Origin: Porphyromonadaceae bacterium
Lineage (GTDB): Bacteria > Bacteroidota > Bacteroidia > Bacteroidales > Porphyromonadaceae
Length of the DNA: 64,000 nt
NCBI GenBank assembly: GCA_030528555.1
Contig: JAUMYQ010000007.1
Location: 19,736 to 83,735, forward strand
Reading direction: 5' to 3'
Shown: in pieces, positions 1 through 9,089 of the stretch
How positions within the stretch are numbered: position 1 is the stretch's first letter
Layout of the letters: the number at the start of each line of letters is the position of its first letter
Notes under the pieces: model-generated
What the model was told of the DNA's origin: nothing
Databases searched by the model: none
What the model saw: only the letters and a program-made list of their open reading frames with translations
Made by a program: the position numbers and the translations under genes

Positions 1-420
1 CCACATCTACCAAATATAAGTCACCACTCGTACCTTGAAGATGGCTAACTACAATATCCTCTACTACTTGCCTCTCGATCACGAAGTTTAGTTTAAATTA
101 TGACGAGACATCTCTGAAAGCAAATCCTACCCCACTGAAGCTGTCTCTAAATATCCATATACAACAAAGGGCTGCCCAAGCAACCATCAAAAGCAAAAGG
201 AGGAAGCCCCTCGCCTCCTCCATACCCTCTCGATGTTGCAAAGATATAAATAAATCTCAAACTTGCCTCCTCCCCAAAGCAAAAACATCTCTCAACCTGA
301 CAACTCAAACAGAAAAAGACATAAAAGGTCTTCGAGAGCTCTGAAAGATAAAGATCGGGAACTCCAAAATGAAAGCTTCCAATCTTTTTTCTTTCTCTCA
401 AGGCTAATACTTCTAGGCGC
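1..420. other. Intergenic stretch, no gene seen
   Basis: No convincing gene is visible here. The only open frame, on the minus strand at about 147-467, gives a Cys/Phe/Gly-rich product unlike any family I know and overlaps the end of the real minus-strand gene at 421. No tRNA, rRNA or clear hairpin terminator was recognised. The stretch may hold the 3' end of the kdsA operon transcript. Confidence 0.4.
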
Positions 421-1326
421 TTAATCAAGAACGACAGATTGACGACCAATAAGGTTACCTCCTTCAAAAAGGCCTAACCTATAAGTACCTGGAATAAGAC
501 TCTCTCCTATCTGCCAATACATACTTATGGGGGTCTCTTCACCATTGTACTCTACCGATCGGCTTATAGAGTAAGGTATACTCTTACCCTCAAATATAAA
601 CATTCCTCTACCCTGATCTAACAATTCATCATTTGGAGCAAGAATACGCGCATAGATAACCTTATTACCTACCTCAGCTGTAATATTTCGAGCAAGCGTG
701 AAGTTAATAGCGATCACCTGCATCCTACTTAACTTATTTGTAACCTTGCCACGCTTATCCAACCCATTCAATCGAATAGCTATGGCATCGAGCTTGGCCG
801 CTAGGTCTACTTTGCTAGCTAACTCACTCTTCTCGCTAACGAGCAGACGCACCTCATTGGCCGCACGGTGATAATTTTCCTTGATGGTTTTGTTTTCGGC
901 CTGGAGTAATTCATTGCGTGCATGCAACGAGTCTATCTGCTCCACATAGCTCCTAAGCACCCGACGCAGCGTGCCTATTTCCTTACTTAAACGAACTATT
1001 TGATCTGTACTAGCGGCCTTGACCTGTCTCAATTCCTCAAGAAGACGACTTACCTTGACACGCTCTGCATCAAGTTGCCTGATGAGACTATCGTTACTAA
1101 GGGTAAACGAACTCTCTCGCCCATCAATAGTAAGCTTATTATACTGGCTAGTAAACTCATCCGAGAGGTTATCTAGCTCTTCCTGCATAGCTATGCGCTG
1201 CAATTCTACCAGCTCTGCCTTCTCTGCCTCGGCCGCAGAACGCTCCTGATAAAGAAGGACGGCAAAGATACCCGATAGAGCAAGGACAACCATCCCTAGG
1301 ACAATGATAACTTGCTTTAACTTCAT
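421..1326 (-). CDS. Membrane-anchored coiled-coil protein, function unknown
   Basis: The 301-residue product starts with a short basic n-region and one hydrophobic segment (about residues 5-26), so it is probably anchored in the inner membrane. Residues about 30-165 are rich in Glu, Lys, Leu and Arg with heptad-like spacing, as in a long coiled coil. The last 100 residues look like a beta-rich globular domain. I do not recognise a named family; similar anchored coiled-coil proteins are common in Bacteroidales. It lies 39 bp downstream of the DUF3256-like gene and is the last gene of a likely kdsA operon, which suggests a cell-envelope role by position only. Confidence 0.75.
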   Translation of the reverse strand: MKLKQVIIVLGMVVLALSGIFAVLLYQERSAAEAEKAELVELQRIAMQEELDNLSDEFTSQYNKLTIDGRESSFTLSNDSLIRQLDAERVKVSRLLEELRQVKAASTDQIVRLSKEIGTLRRVLRSYVEQIDSLHARNELLQAENKTIKENYHRAANEVRLLVSEKSELASKVDLAAKLDAIAIRLNGLDKRGKVTNKLSRMQVIAINFTLARNITAEVGNKVIYARILAPNDELLDQGRGMFIFEGKSIPYSISRSVEYNGEETPISMYWQIGESLIPGTYRLGLFEGGNLIGRQSVVLD

Positions 1327-1365
1327 ATTTGGTTTCGTTCAAATAATTCTAGATATTCTTAAGAC

Positions 1366-1971
1366 CTATTTCATCGCTTCGAAGCGATAATTCTTCCACT
1401 CAAACTTATATTTAGGCAGGCGATCTATCAAATCTTTGAGCGCTTCGCTCTGCTTATCCTCTTGAGATAAGCTCAGGCTAGCGGTAATAATCACGGAGCC
1501 TTCATCACTCCAACTAATGTCATAATGCAATGGATAGAGCAACTGCCTCAACCGAGCTGCCTCAACCGAGCCATTACCCTCAAAGTGACTTAGGAAGTCC
1601 TCCCCTTGGGGCAGGCGGATCAGAGCCTCTGGCTCGATGGGCACCCACTCAGGCGTATAGAAACTTAGACCACAGTCAAGACTCGGCTCTGTGATCCGCT
1701 CAATCACTGCTATCAGAGGGGTGCCATTGACCATTGGATAGAGGCGAATATAACAGGAAGACAAGCTACTTGTAGGAGTAGAGAATACCGCATCTAGTGT
1801 CCGAGGCTCCTGTTCCTCTCTAATAATCAGCGACTTCTTATTTGCCTCACTCAAGAAGGGACAGCTCTCAAGATAGTGCCCAAGCGATGACATCTGAGCA
1901 TAAATCCTGGTGGAAACAAAAATGAGGAGAGCAAGCAGTACAATTCCTAGCTTCTTCATACTCTTAGTCAT
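1366..1971 (-). CDS. DUF3256-like exported protein
   Basis: The predicted 201-residue protein resembles the DUF3256 family, which as I recall is confined to Bacteroidales and has no known function. After a short lead the sequence has a signal-peptide-like stretch (MKKLGIVLLALLIFVSTRIY) ending near AQ, so the mature protein is probably periplasmic. I chose the ATG at 1971-1969 because it overlaps the kdsA stop codon (TGATG), a common sign of translational coupling; the ATG at 1959 is an alternative. A long upstream extension would need a GTG start inside kdsA and is less likely. Its coupling to kdsA hints at an envelope role, but that is inference. Confidence 0.75.
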   Translation of the reverse strand: MTKSMKKLGIVLLALLIFVSTRIYAQMSSLGHYLESCPFLSEANKKSLIIREEQEPRTLDAVFSTPTSSLSSCYIRLYPMVNGTPLIAVIERITEPSLDCGLSFYTPEWVPIEPEALIRLPQGEDFLSHFEGNGSVEAARLRQLLYPLHYDISWSDEGSVIITASLSLSQEDKQSEALKDLIDRLPKYKFEWKNYRFEAMK

Positions 1972-2774
1972 CAGATTACAGCCTGACGCAAGCACACAAG
2001 TCGCTCCAACAGCCCTTGTAAAAGATCAAGGCGAAGCATATTAGCCCCATCGCTCTTAGCTGTAGATGGCTCTGGATGGGTTTCAATAAACAAACCATCA
2101 GCTCCAACAGCTACAGCTGCCCTAGCTATAGTCTCAATAAGCTCAGGCTTGCCACCCGTCACCCCACTAGATTGGTTGGGACGCTGCAGCGCATGTGTCA
2201 CATCCATCACAACAGGGAAGCCCGTAGAGCGCATCTCAGGAATATTGGTAAAGTCCACTACAAGCTCATTGTAACCAAAACTATTACCTCGCTCCGTCAA
2301 AATAACCTGTTCATTGGCACACTCGGTCACCTTGGCCGCAGCGTGCACCATTCCACTTGCACTAAGAAATTGGCCTTTCTTGATATTGACCATCCGTCCC
2401 GTACGAGCAGCAGCAGCAATGAGGTCAGTTTGACGACACAAAAAAGCTGGTATCTGCAGCACATCTACATACTCAGCTGCCATTGCAGCCTCGCTCGTCT
2501 CATGGATATCCGTCACCACAGGGACATCAAAAGTTTGGCGTATCTTGGCAAGTACTCCAAGAGCCTTCTCATCCCCAATGCCAGTGAATGAGTCTACACG
2601 AGAGCGGTTCGCCTTGCGGTATGAGCCTTTGAAGATATAAGGAATGCCTAGCCGATCGGTCAAATGAACAACATGTTCGGCTATGCGCAGTGCCATTGTC
2701 TCATCTTCAATGGCACAAGGGCCTGCCATAAGAAAGAAGTTATCCCCTGCCGTGAGATCTTGATATTTGATCAT
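1971..2774 (-). CDS. kdsA: 3-deoxy-8-phosphooctulonate (KDO-8-P) synthase
   Basis: This cytosolic enzyme condenses phosphoenolpyruvate with arabinose 5-phosphate to make KDO-8-phosphate for the lipid A-core of LPS. The 267-residue length fits the family. Visible motifs include AGPCAIE at 17-23, KGSYRKANRS, VTDIHE, the NIKKGQF loop, LTERGNSFGYN, VVMDVTHALQ and a late ETHPEP. Cys20 in AGPCAIE is the metal ligand of the metal-dependent KdsA subclass; the metal-independent class, such as E. coli, has Asn there. The gene heads a three-gene minus-strand operon and is divergent from the epimerase at 2918. Confidence 0.96.
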   Translation of the reverse strand: MIKYQDLTAGDNFFLMAGPCAIEDETMALRIAEHVVHLTDRLGIPYIFKGSYRKANRSRVDSFTGIGDEKALGVLAKIRQTFDVPVVTDIHETSEAAMAAEYVDVLQIPAFLCRQTDLIAAAARTGRMVNIKKGQFLSASGMVHAAAKVTECANEQVILTERGNSFGYNELVVDFTNIPEMRSTGFPVVMDVTHALQRPNQSSGVTGGKPELIETIARAAVAVGADGLFIETHPEPSTAKSDGANMLRLDLLQGLLERLVCLRQAVI

Positions 2775-2841
2775 CGCGATGCTTCGTCCAATTAAGTAGT
2801 GAGTAGTCTATTTTTAGGCCTATCTAGGCCACAATATGGGG

Positions 2842-2849
2842 CAAAGATA
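2842..2849 (-). promoter_or_regulatory. Possible -7 box for the kdsA operon
   Basis: On the minus strand this reads TATCTTTG, a match to the Bacteroidota -7 consensus TAnnTTTG, about 68 bp upstream of kdsA. I could not find a good TTTG box 19-21 bp further upstream, so support is partial. Confidence 0.3.
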
Positions 2850-2917
2850 CAAAGAGACTAGGGTTTCTTTATATCTTTAGGCGTAGAATTTACATTACGA
2901 TACACCCATTGAGACTT

Positions 2918-3871
2918 ATGGAACAGCAACAACAAAAAACAATACTCATCACTGGAGGCGAGACTCTTGTAGGCAAACGTCTGACGCGCCACCTCTTGCG
3001 CCAAGGCTACGAAGTACTATGGCTAGGCGGTACCTCAAGGATGCGAGCACAACAAGCTCCCGACACCCTACCCTGGGACTGGGAGCAGGGGATAGTTAGC
3101 ATTGAGGCTCTTGAACGAGCAGATATAGTCATCCATCTGGAGGGAGCCAATCTCTTGGATGCACGCTGGACGAGCGAGCACATGCGCCATATAGTACGCA
3201 GTCGCATTGTCTCCGCCAAAGTACTTCTAGACGCCCTCGCCAAGCTAACGGATGGCAAGGGGCGCACATTCATCTGCGCTTCATCCATCTATTACTATGG
3301 CCTAGAAACTAGCCGAGATTGGCTCACCGAGCAGTCAGAGGCGGGAGCGGACTTCCTCGCTCAGACCTTCGGTCTACTAGAAGAACGCGTAGCACATTGG
3401 GGGGCAATGGCTAGGGTGCGTACCGTGGCTCTGAGACATGGATTCATTCTAGATGAACTAGGAGGCGGTCTGCACAACATGCTCTTGCCAATTCGCCTGC
3501 ATCTAATTACCCCTCTAGGCAAGGGCAATCAATACATCAATTGGATACACATCGAGGATCTCTGCCGGATCTACCAGCAAGCCATAGTACAACCTCAGAT
3601 GGTGGGGGCGTACAACGCCTGCTCCGTAGCTCCACTAACGAATGAGCAGTTTGCCAGCGCGCTCTCGGTTGCACAGTTTGGCTATCTAGTTCCTCCCATC
3701 AAGGTGGCCATATCGAGCAAAATACTGCGTACAGCCATTGGGCCAAGAGCTCACTATTTACTTAGAGGTCGTCCCGTATCGGTCGACAAGCTACTCGATA
3801 CGGGCTTCTTATTCCGCTTCAATAGCCTAAACCAAGCTTTGAGAGATTTGAAGCTCAGCGCCATTTCGTAG
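2918..3871 (+). CDS. TIGR01777-type NAD(P)-dependent epimerase/oxidoreductase (YfcH-like)
   Basis: The 317-residue protein has a Rossmann nucleotide-binding motif near the N-terminus (TGGETLVG, residues 12-19) and the TIGR01777 hallmark around LEGANLLDARW followed by an SRI segment. This is a family of extended short-chain dehydrogenase/epimerase-like proteins whose substrate is unknown. A late NWIHIEDLCR segment also fits. The ATG at 2918 is chosen because the frame further upstream opens only with TTG. It is followed 30 bp later by the aminopeptidase gene and may be cotranscribed with it. Confidence 0.88.
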   Translation: MEQQQQKTILITGGETLVGKRLTRHLLRQGYEVLWLGGTSRMRAQQAPDTLPWDWEQGIVSIEALERADIVIHLEGANLLDARWTSEHMRHIVRSRIVSAKVLLDALAKLTDGKGRTFICASSIYYYGLETSRDWLTEQSEAGADFLAQTFGLLEERVAHWGAMARVRTVALRHGFILDELGGGLHNMLLPIRLHLITPLGKGNQYINWIHIEDLCRIYQQAIVQPQMVGAYNACSVAPLTNEQFASALSVAQFGYLVPPIKVAISSKILRTAIGPRAHYLLRGRPVSVDKLLDTGFLFRFNSLNQALRDLKLSAIS

Positions 3872-3901
3872 AATAATGACAATAAATCAAACAATAAGCA
3901 T

Positions 3902-5689
3902 ATGAACAAAACAATCATAAATCGCCTAGAAGCACTGCGTACCTCTATGAAGCGAGAAGGCATTGCGGCCTACATCATCCCCTCGGCCGATGCTCACCTG
4001 AGTGAATACACTCCCGAACGTTGGACGGGACGCACCTGGATAAGCGGTTTCACTGGTTCAGCAGGCACGATGCTCGTCACCCTCTCCGGAGCATATCTTT
4101 GGACCGACTCACGCTACTTCATTCAAGCAGCCGATGAGCTACAGGGAACTACTATCGAACTTATGAAGATGGGGCAGCCCGATGTACCAAGCATTGAGGA
4201 TTTCATCTCTACAGAGCTCTCATCGGGAAGTATAGTGGCTGCCGATGGAGCCTGCATAAGCTATGCGGAGGCAAAAGATACTGCAGATAGTCTGGCCAAC
4301 TTCGGCATCAACTACCGTCTAGACACCGACCTCTTGAACGAAGTATGGACAGACCGCCCAAACATCCCTAGCAAAGAGCTATTCCTTCAACCCTCAGAAT
4401 ATAGTGGACAGACCGCAGCCGATAGGATAAAGCTCGTACGAGAGAAACTTAGAACCAAGGGGGCAAATGCAACCCTTATCACCATGCTGTGCGAACTAGC
4501 TTGGGTCTTCAATATTCGAGGGTACGATGTAGAGTACAACCCTGTGGCCGTAGGCTTTGGCTATATCAGCCAGGAGGAGGCAGTACTTTTCGTCCTTCCC
4601 GAGAAACTAACAGATGAGGTACGCTCCTCGCTCCTGAACAATGGCGTACGTTTGGCGCACTACAGTGATATCGGAGCCTTCGTCTCTGCGCTCCCCACCA
4701 CGACCAAGCTCTATATAGACCCCAGGAGACTAACGCACCGCCTCTATACCTATATCCCTAGCCACTGTAAGCTGATACAGGGGGTTTCCATTCTTACAAG
4801 CCTCAAAGCCGTCAAAACTCCCACCGAGCTAGAGGGCGTACGCCGAGCTATGGTTAGAGATGGTGTGTCTCTGACTCGTTTCTTCATCTGGCTCGAGAAT
4901 CTGCTAAACTCGGGAGGTAGCATCAGCGAATATAATCTCGGACTAAAGCTTAACGAGTTTCGCCGGAAAGGCGGACACTTCTATGGAGATAGCTTTGGTA
5001 CAATTGCGGGTTATTTGGGACATGGTGCCATTGTACACTACAAGGCCGAGCCTACGACCTCATATGAAATCAAGAGCGAGGGTGTACTACTCCTCGATAG
5101 CGGTGGTCAGTACTTCGATGGCACTACAGACATTACCCGTACCCTTGCCCTAAGTCCCCCTAGCGATCAGCTTCGCACGGACTATACCTTGGTACTGAAA
5201 GGGCATATTGCCATCGCTACAGCGCAGTTCCCCGAGGGCACTCGTGGCAGTCAAATTGACATTCTAGCTCGCAAAGCACTTTGGGACAAGGGCATGAACT
5301 ATGGGCATGGTACCGGTCACGGTGTGGGATACTTCCTCAATGTCCATGAAGGCCCCCAGAATATCCGTACAGAGGTCAACCCAACACCTCTGGAGATTGG
5401 CATGATTACTAGTAACGAGCCAGGACTATACCGTGCAAACGAATATGGCATCCGTATAGAAAACCTCATAGTAACAGAGCTAAAAGCAGAAACACCTTTC
5501 GGACGTTTCCTAGGCTTCGAGACCGTAACTCTCTGCTACTTGGACAATAGTCTTGTGGACAAAACTCTACTCTCTGCAGACGAAATAGCCTGGTACAATA
5601 GCTACCAAGAGCGTGTATATCAGTCCCTCAGTCCGCACCTTACTGAGACTGAGGCAGCTTGGCTCAGGGCTAAGACTGAGGCAATCTAA
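3902..5689 (+). CDS. Xaa-Pro aminopeptidase (M24B, aminopeptidase P family)
   Basis: This is a cytosolic metallopeptidase that removes an N-terminal residue preceding proline. At 595 residues it belongs to the long, eukaryote-like aminopeptidase P group with two creatinase-type N-terminal domains followed by the pita-bread catalytic domain. The dinuclear metal site is visible: two Asp in LLLDSGGQYFDGTTDIT (about 396-412), His in HGTGHGVGYF (about 468), Glu in SNEPGLY (about 505) and Glu in IRIENL (about 518). No signal peptide is seen. Bacteroidales ferment peptides, which fits such an enzyme. Confidence 0.95.
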   Translation: MNKTIINRLEALRTSMKREGIAAYIIPSADAHLSEYTPERWTGRTWISGFTGSAGTMLVTLSGAYLWTDSRYFIQAADELQGTTIELMKMGQPDVPSIEDFISTELSSGSIVAADGACISYAEAKDTADSLANFGINYRLDTDLLNEVWTDRPNIPSKELFLQPSEYSGQTAADRIKLVREKLRTKGANATLITMLCELAWVFNIRGYDVEYNPVAVGFGYISQEEAVLFVLPEKLTDEVRSSLLNNGVRLAHYSDIGAFVSALPTTTKLYIDPRRLTHRLYTYIPSHCKLIQGVSILTSLKAVKTPTELEGVRRAMVRDGVSLTRFFIWLENLLNSGGSISEYNLGLKLNEFRRKGGHFYGDSFGTIAGYLGHGAIVHYKAEPTTSYEIKSEGVLLLDSGGQYFDGTTDITRTLALSPPSDQLRTDYTLVLKGHIAIATAQFPEGTRGSQIDILARKALWDKGMNYGHGTGHGVGYFLNVHEGPQNIRTEVNPTPLEIGMITSNEPGLYRANEYGIRIENLIVTELKAETPFGRFLGFETVTLCYLDNSLVDKTLLSADEIAWYNSYQERVYQSLSPHLTETEAAWLRAKTEAI

Positions 5690-5728
5690 CATAGCAAAGT
5701 GAAGATAAAGCAATTTTAAAGACAACAA

Positions 5729-6259
5729 ATGGCATATATACAAGATGTTAGGGGCATTTGTCCCAAGATGGGAACGGGATGTTTCCTCGCTGTTAATGCA
5801 ACGATTGTGGGAGATGTGATCATGGGGGATGGGTGTAGCATATGGTTCAATACGGTCATTCGCGGAGATGTCAACTCGATCCGCATCGGTAACAATGTCA
5901 ATATCCAAGACGGCTCGGTACTCCATACTCTGTATCAGAAGTCTACAATCGAGATTGGGAACAATGTCTCAGTAGGGCACAACGTAACGCTCCACGGCTG
6001 TAAGGTACACGACCTCGCTCTCATAGGCATGGGTTCGGTGGTGATGGACGATGCTGTGGTAGGCGAAGGGGCTATCGTTGCTGCTGGCAGTGTGGTACTT
6101 GCTAAGACAGAGATAGGTCCTTATGAACTATGGGCTGGCGTACCTGCCAAATTCGTCAAGAAAGTAGCACCTGAGCAGAGCCGAGAGCTCAATGAGCGCA
6201 TCGCCAACAACTATCAAATGTATGCCTCTTGGTTCGGTCCTCAAGACGAAACCAACTAA
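5729..6259 (+). CDS. Gamma-class carbonic anhydrase family protein
   Basis: The 176-residue protein is a left-handed beta-helix of hexapeptide repeats, starting from IGDV/IRIG-type turns. The three zinc-binding histidines expected of the gamma class are present: His66 (SVLHT), His84 (VGHN) and His89 (LHGC). Members hydrate CO2 or are inactive scaffolds; activity cannot be judged from sequence. The gene sits 39 bp after the aminopeptidase and is followed by a long palindrome at 6291-6329. Confidence 0.92.
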   Translation: MAYIQDVRGICPKMGTGCFLAVNATIVGDVIMGDGCSIWFNTVIRGDVNSIRIGNNVNIQDGSVLHTLYQKSTIEIGNNVSVGHNVTLHGCKVHDLALIGMGSVVMDDAVVGEGAIVAAGSVVLAKTEIGPYELWAGVPAKFVKKVAPEQSRELNERIANNYQMYASWFGPQDETN

Positions 6260-6290
6260 AATTACTATCAGAAATATCTCTAGCTAAATC

Positions 6291-6329
6291 AGTTTTGCCT
6301 GATTCTCTTAAAGAGAATCAGGCAAAACT
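6291..6329 (+). terminator. Perfect 19-bp inverted repeat after the carbonic anhydrase gene
   Basis: The arms AGTTTTGCCTGATTCTCTT (6291-6309) and their exact complement (6311-6329) are separated by one A. The hairpin lies 31 bp after the stop codon. There is no clean T-run directly after it, so it may be a transcript-end stabiliser or a bidirectional terminator rather than a classic intrinsic terminator. Confidence 0.6.
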
Positions 6330-6409
6330 CTATTCTAACCTTATCGGTTCTCTATCCCTCTCCCTTCCAATGGATGACCTAGTCTCAGAGAGGGGCAAAA
6401 ATTTCTCCA

Positions 6410-6510
6410 GGAATACCCGAAAAAATGTTCCCGATCTTTTTTCTCGGAGTTCCCGAACTTTTTGGAAAAAGTTCGGGAAGTTTTTTTTGAAAGTTCCCGA
6501 AGATTTTTTG
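6410..6510 (+). repeat. Dispersed TTCCCGAA hairpin element, copy A
   Basis: First of five related intergenic copies in the window. It starts near GGAATACCCG, carries TTCCCGA modules separated by T/A runs, and has a central hairpin (TTCCCGAACTTTTT, loop GG, AAAAAGTTCGGGAA) followed by G and eight T. The 3' flank reads GACATCAGG. Related copies lie at about 18028, 25531, 50299 and 58594. Confidence 0.9.
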
Positions 6511-6574
6511 GAGACATCAGGGCTTGTGCTAAAAGCATAGGAACCAACAAATTAAATACCTCATTACAAACAAA

Positions 6575-6604
6575 AAAGGAGTGCCACATATGTGGCACTC
6601 CTTT
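6575..6604 (-). terminator. Intrinsic terminator of pepD
   Basis: A perfect 30-bp palindrome (AAAGGAGTGCCACAT and its complement) lies 27 bp beyond the pepD stop. On the minus strand it is followed by a T-run (TTTTTTG counting the end of the stem), as expected for a Rho-independent terminator. Confidence 0.85.
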
Positions 6605-6631
6605 GCTTATATCTATTTAAAAAGATAAGGG

Positions 6632-8089
6632 TTACTTCGCCTTAGGTATGGAACGCAGTACCTCAAGAAGGTGCTGCCACCAAAGGTCTACCGTCTTGAT
6701 CTCGATACGCTCATCAGGAGAGTGTACATCGCGTAGGGTTGGTCCAAAGGAAACCATGTCTAGCCCAGGATAAACACTCAGGATTAGTCCACACTCGAGA
6801 CCTGCATGAATAGCCTTGACGGCTGGCTCACGATTGAACAGACGACGGTAAGCATCTGCCGAGACCTTGAGGATTTGCGAATCGGCATTAGGCTTCCAAC
6901 CTGGATAAGGATCGCGAATATCGGCCACAGCGCCTGCCAACTCAAAGACAGACTTCACCATCTGTGAGGTACTGTTGCGGAGAGACTCTGTAGAGCTACG
7001 CTGGCTAGTCTCCACCCTAATCTTGCCATCGACCATCTTAATCGAAGCGAGGTTGTTGGACGTCTCCACAAGATTTTCCAGCTCGTGGCTCATACCAAGC
7101 ACACCGTGGGGACAAGCATAGAGAGCGCGCACGAGGTTCGCCTGAGTCTTCTTGTCAATGATCTGCTTAGGCGCGGCAACCACCTCAATAGTTAGGTCTA
7201 CCTTAGGATCTACTCGCTTGAGTTCCTCCTTGATCTCGGCACGAAGTGTCTGGAGCAGCTCCTCAGCCTTCGTCCTATCTATAGCTTTTATCCCGAAGAT
7301 GGCCTGCGCCTCACGAGGGATCGCATTATGCAAGTTGCCCCCCGTAATCTCTGCAAGAGACCAATCAAGGCTCGTCTCCAGAGCATATAGATAGCGAGTT
7401 AGGAGCTTATTGGCATTGCCCAGACCCACGTGGATGTCACCACCAGAGTGACCGCCCTTGAGGCCAAAGACCTTGACCTGTAGATAGGTGAGGTCAGCTG
7501 GTGCGGGGCTATACTCGGGGGTAAACTTAGCGATTACCCCCATACCACCAGCGCAGCCGATGAAGAGCTCGCCCTCATCTTCGCTATCGAGATTGATCAG
7601 TATTTTGCCATTGAAGAAGCCAGGCTTGAGGCTCATCGCTCCAGTCATACCCGTCTCTTCGTCCACGGTAAAGAGGCACTCAATGGGGCCGTGCTCAAGA
7701 TCGTTGGAGGCAAGGATGGCTAGCTCGGCGGCACAGCCAATACCGTTATCTGCTCCAAGAGTCGTGCCATCGGCCTTCATCCACTCCCCCTCAATGACCG
7801 TACGGATAGGGTCATTATCGAAATCATGCTGCGTACCAGCATTCTTCTCACAAACCATATCCACGTGGCTCTGCAACACCACAGTCTCTCGGTCTTCGTA
7901 GCCAGGTGTGGCGGGCTTGGAGATAACGAGGTTACCCACCTCATCCTGCTTATAGCTCAGGTTATGCTTCTTGGCAAAGTCCAACAAATAGGCCAAAATC
8001 TTGCCCTCCTTCTTGGATGGACGAGGCACTTGAGTAATTTCGTGGAAGTACTTCCACACTACCTGGGGCTTCAGAGATGTTATATCCAT
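6632..8089 (-). CDS. pepD: Aminoacyl-histidine dipeptidase (M20 family, PepD)
   Basis: This is a cytosolic zinc dipeptidase of the M20 family, known for cleaving Xaa-His dipeptides such as carnosine. The 485-residue length is standard. Metal-site motifs are visible: His75 and Asp77 in LQSHVDMV, Asp114 in GADNGIG, and Glu144/Glu145 in VDEETGM, followed by LINLDSEDEGE. A lid/dimerisation domain (HNAIPREAQAIF region) lies in the middle. It is a single-gene unit with its own terminator and is divergent from the gene at 8173. Confidence 0.95.
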   Translation of the reverse strand: MDITSLKPQVVWKYFHEITQVPRPSKKEGKILAYLLDFAKKHNLSYKQDEVGNLVISKPATPGYEDRETVVLQSHVDMVCEKNAGTQHDFDNDPIRTVIEGEWMKADGTTLGADNGIGCAAELAILASNDLEHGPIECLFTVDEETGMTGAMSLKPGFFNGKILINLDSEDEGELFIGCAGGMGVIAKFTPEYSPAPADLTYLQVKVFGLKGGHSGGDIHVGLGNANKLLTRYLYALETSLDWSLAEITGGNLHNAIPREAQAIFGIKAIDRTKAEELLQTLRAEIKEELKRVDPKVDLTIEVVAAPKQIIDKKTQANLVRALYACPHGVLGMSHELENLVETSNNLASIKMVDGKIRVETSQRSSTESLRNSTSQMVKSVFELAGAVADIRDPYPGWKPNADSQILKVSADAYRRLFNREPAVKAIHAGLECGLILSVYPGLDMVSFGPTLRDVHSPDERIEIKTVDLWWQHLLEVLRSIPKAK

Positions 8090-8115
8090 TGCTTCTGTCG
8101 TTATTTAATGAATGA

Positions 8116-8147
8116 TTTAGAATGAATGTGGAAAAGTTTTACCTTTG
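8116..8147 (+). promoter_or_regulatory. Candidate Bacteroidota promoter for the 8173 gene and OmpH-like gene
   Basis: The -7 box TACCTTTG at 8140-8147 matches TAnnTTTG exactly. A TTTA at 8116-8119 lies 20 bp upstream at the -33 position, where TTTG is expected. The predicted start of transcription falls about 20 bp before the ATG at 8173. Confidence 0.5.
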
Positions 8148-8172
8148 TCCCACACAAATATAGCAAGAAAAG

Positions 8173-8388
8173 ATGAAAATGCTATTCCTATCGGCACTTA
8201 TACTAGTCGCCTTTGCCGTTGTCCTGCTTGCCATTAGGATATTGTTTGTCAAGAATGGACGCTTCCCTAACACTCACGTTGGGGGACAGAAGGCTATGAG
8301 AGAGCGTGGTATCTCATGCCACACCTCACAACATAGAGATGCATTGAGGCATCGCTCACTAGCCGAACGTACCGCTCAAGAAGAGTAG
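8173..8388 (+). CDS. Small single-span membrane protein, conserved hypothetical
   Basis: A 71-residue protein with one hydrophobic segment (about residues 3-25) followed by a basic cytoplasmic tail containing FPNTHVGGQKAM and GISC. I recall small Bacteroidales proteins with a very similar FPNTHVGG...GI.C pattern, so this is probably a real conserved gene, but no function is known to me. It is placed 30 bp before the OmpH-like gene and probably shares its promoter. Confidence 0.72.
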   Translation: MKMLFLSALILVAFAVVLLAIRILFVKNGRFPNTHVGGQKAMRERGISCHTSQHRDALRHRSLAERTAQEE

Positions 8389-8418
8389 CCCTATCAGGAG
8401 TAATAATAATCTCAAAAT

Positions 8419-9066
8419 ATGATGACTAAGAAAGCTTATTTTCTATCGGCTCTAGCCACAGTAGGTTGTGCTGCAGCCCTTACACTCACCTCTTGTCAGG
8501 GTAGAGCGAGCAGCAGTGCCACAGTACCAACGACGACCAATCAGGGAGGTACGACCGAGGTCGTTCTGCCCGTGGCGTACGTACGTATGGACTCTGTACT
8601 CTCTCAGTACAAGTATGCCCAAGACGTACAGACTACGCTAGAGAAAGAATCGCAAGCACACCGCACACGCCTACAAGGACGTGCTGCCGCCCTACAGAAG
8701 GCTGCGGAAGACTTTCAGCGCAGGGCACAGATCAACGCCTTCGTTTCGCAAGAAGCAGCACAGAAAGAACAAAATAAGGTGATGAACTTACAGCAGGAGG
8801 TGCAAAACCTTGAGTTGCAACTCACACAACAATTCGCCATGAAGCAGCAGCTCATGCAGGAGGATATCCTCAAAGAGATCCAAGCCCAAATCAAGGAATA
8901 CAACAAGGATGGCAAGTACAAGCTCATCTTGACGAATGCAGGCGTGCTATTTGCCGATGAGGCGATGGACATTACAGCTGGCTTTATCGAGCACCTCAAT
9001 ACAGCCTACAATCCAGATGCCCTGAAGACTAGTGCCGACTCTACAAAGACGAAAACCAATCAATAG
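8419..9066 (+). CDS. OmpH/Skp-family periplasmic chaperone-like lipoprotein
   Basis: Skp/OmpH proteins are periplasmic holdases for unfolded outer-membrane proteins. The 215-residue product starts with a lipoprotein signal (TLTSCQG, lipid-bearing Cys near residue 26), then a Thr/Ser/Gly-rich linker, a PVAYVRMDSVLSQ strand and a long Gln/Glu/Ala-rich coiled-coil hairpin (about residues 70-150), and ends with the typical LILTNAGVLFADEAMDIT segment. Lipidation is unusual for E. coli Skp but common in Bacteroidota members. An intrinsic terminator follows. Confidence 0.88.
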   Translation: MMTKKAYFLSALATVGCAAALTLTSCQGRASSSATVPTTTNQGGTTEVVLPVAYVRMDSVLSQYKYAQDVQTTLEKESQAHRTRLQGRAAALQKAAEDFQRRAQINAFVSQEAAQKEQNKVMNLQQEVQNLELQLTQQFAMKQQLMQEDILKEIQAQIKEYNKDGKYKLILTNAGVLFADEAMDITAGFIEHLNTAYNPDALKTSADSTKTKTNQ

Positions 9067-9089
9067 GCAACCCGCCCCATAATAATAAC

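Noticed and set aside
147-467. Minus-strand open frame of 106 codons at the window start
   Set aside because: It overlaps the 3' end of the real gene at 421, has a Cys/Phe-rich composition and no signal or domain; probably chance.
6229-6540. Plus-strand frame across the end of the carbonic anhydrase gene
   Set aside because: Most of it reads through the palindrome and repeat copy A; the product is a by-product of the repeat sequence.
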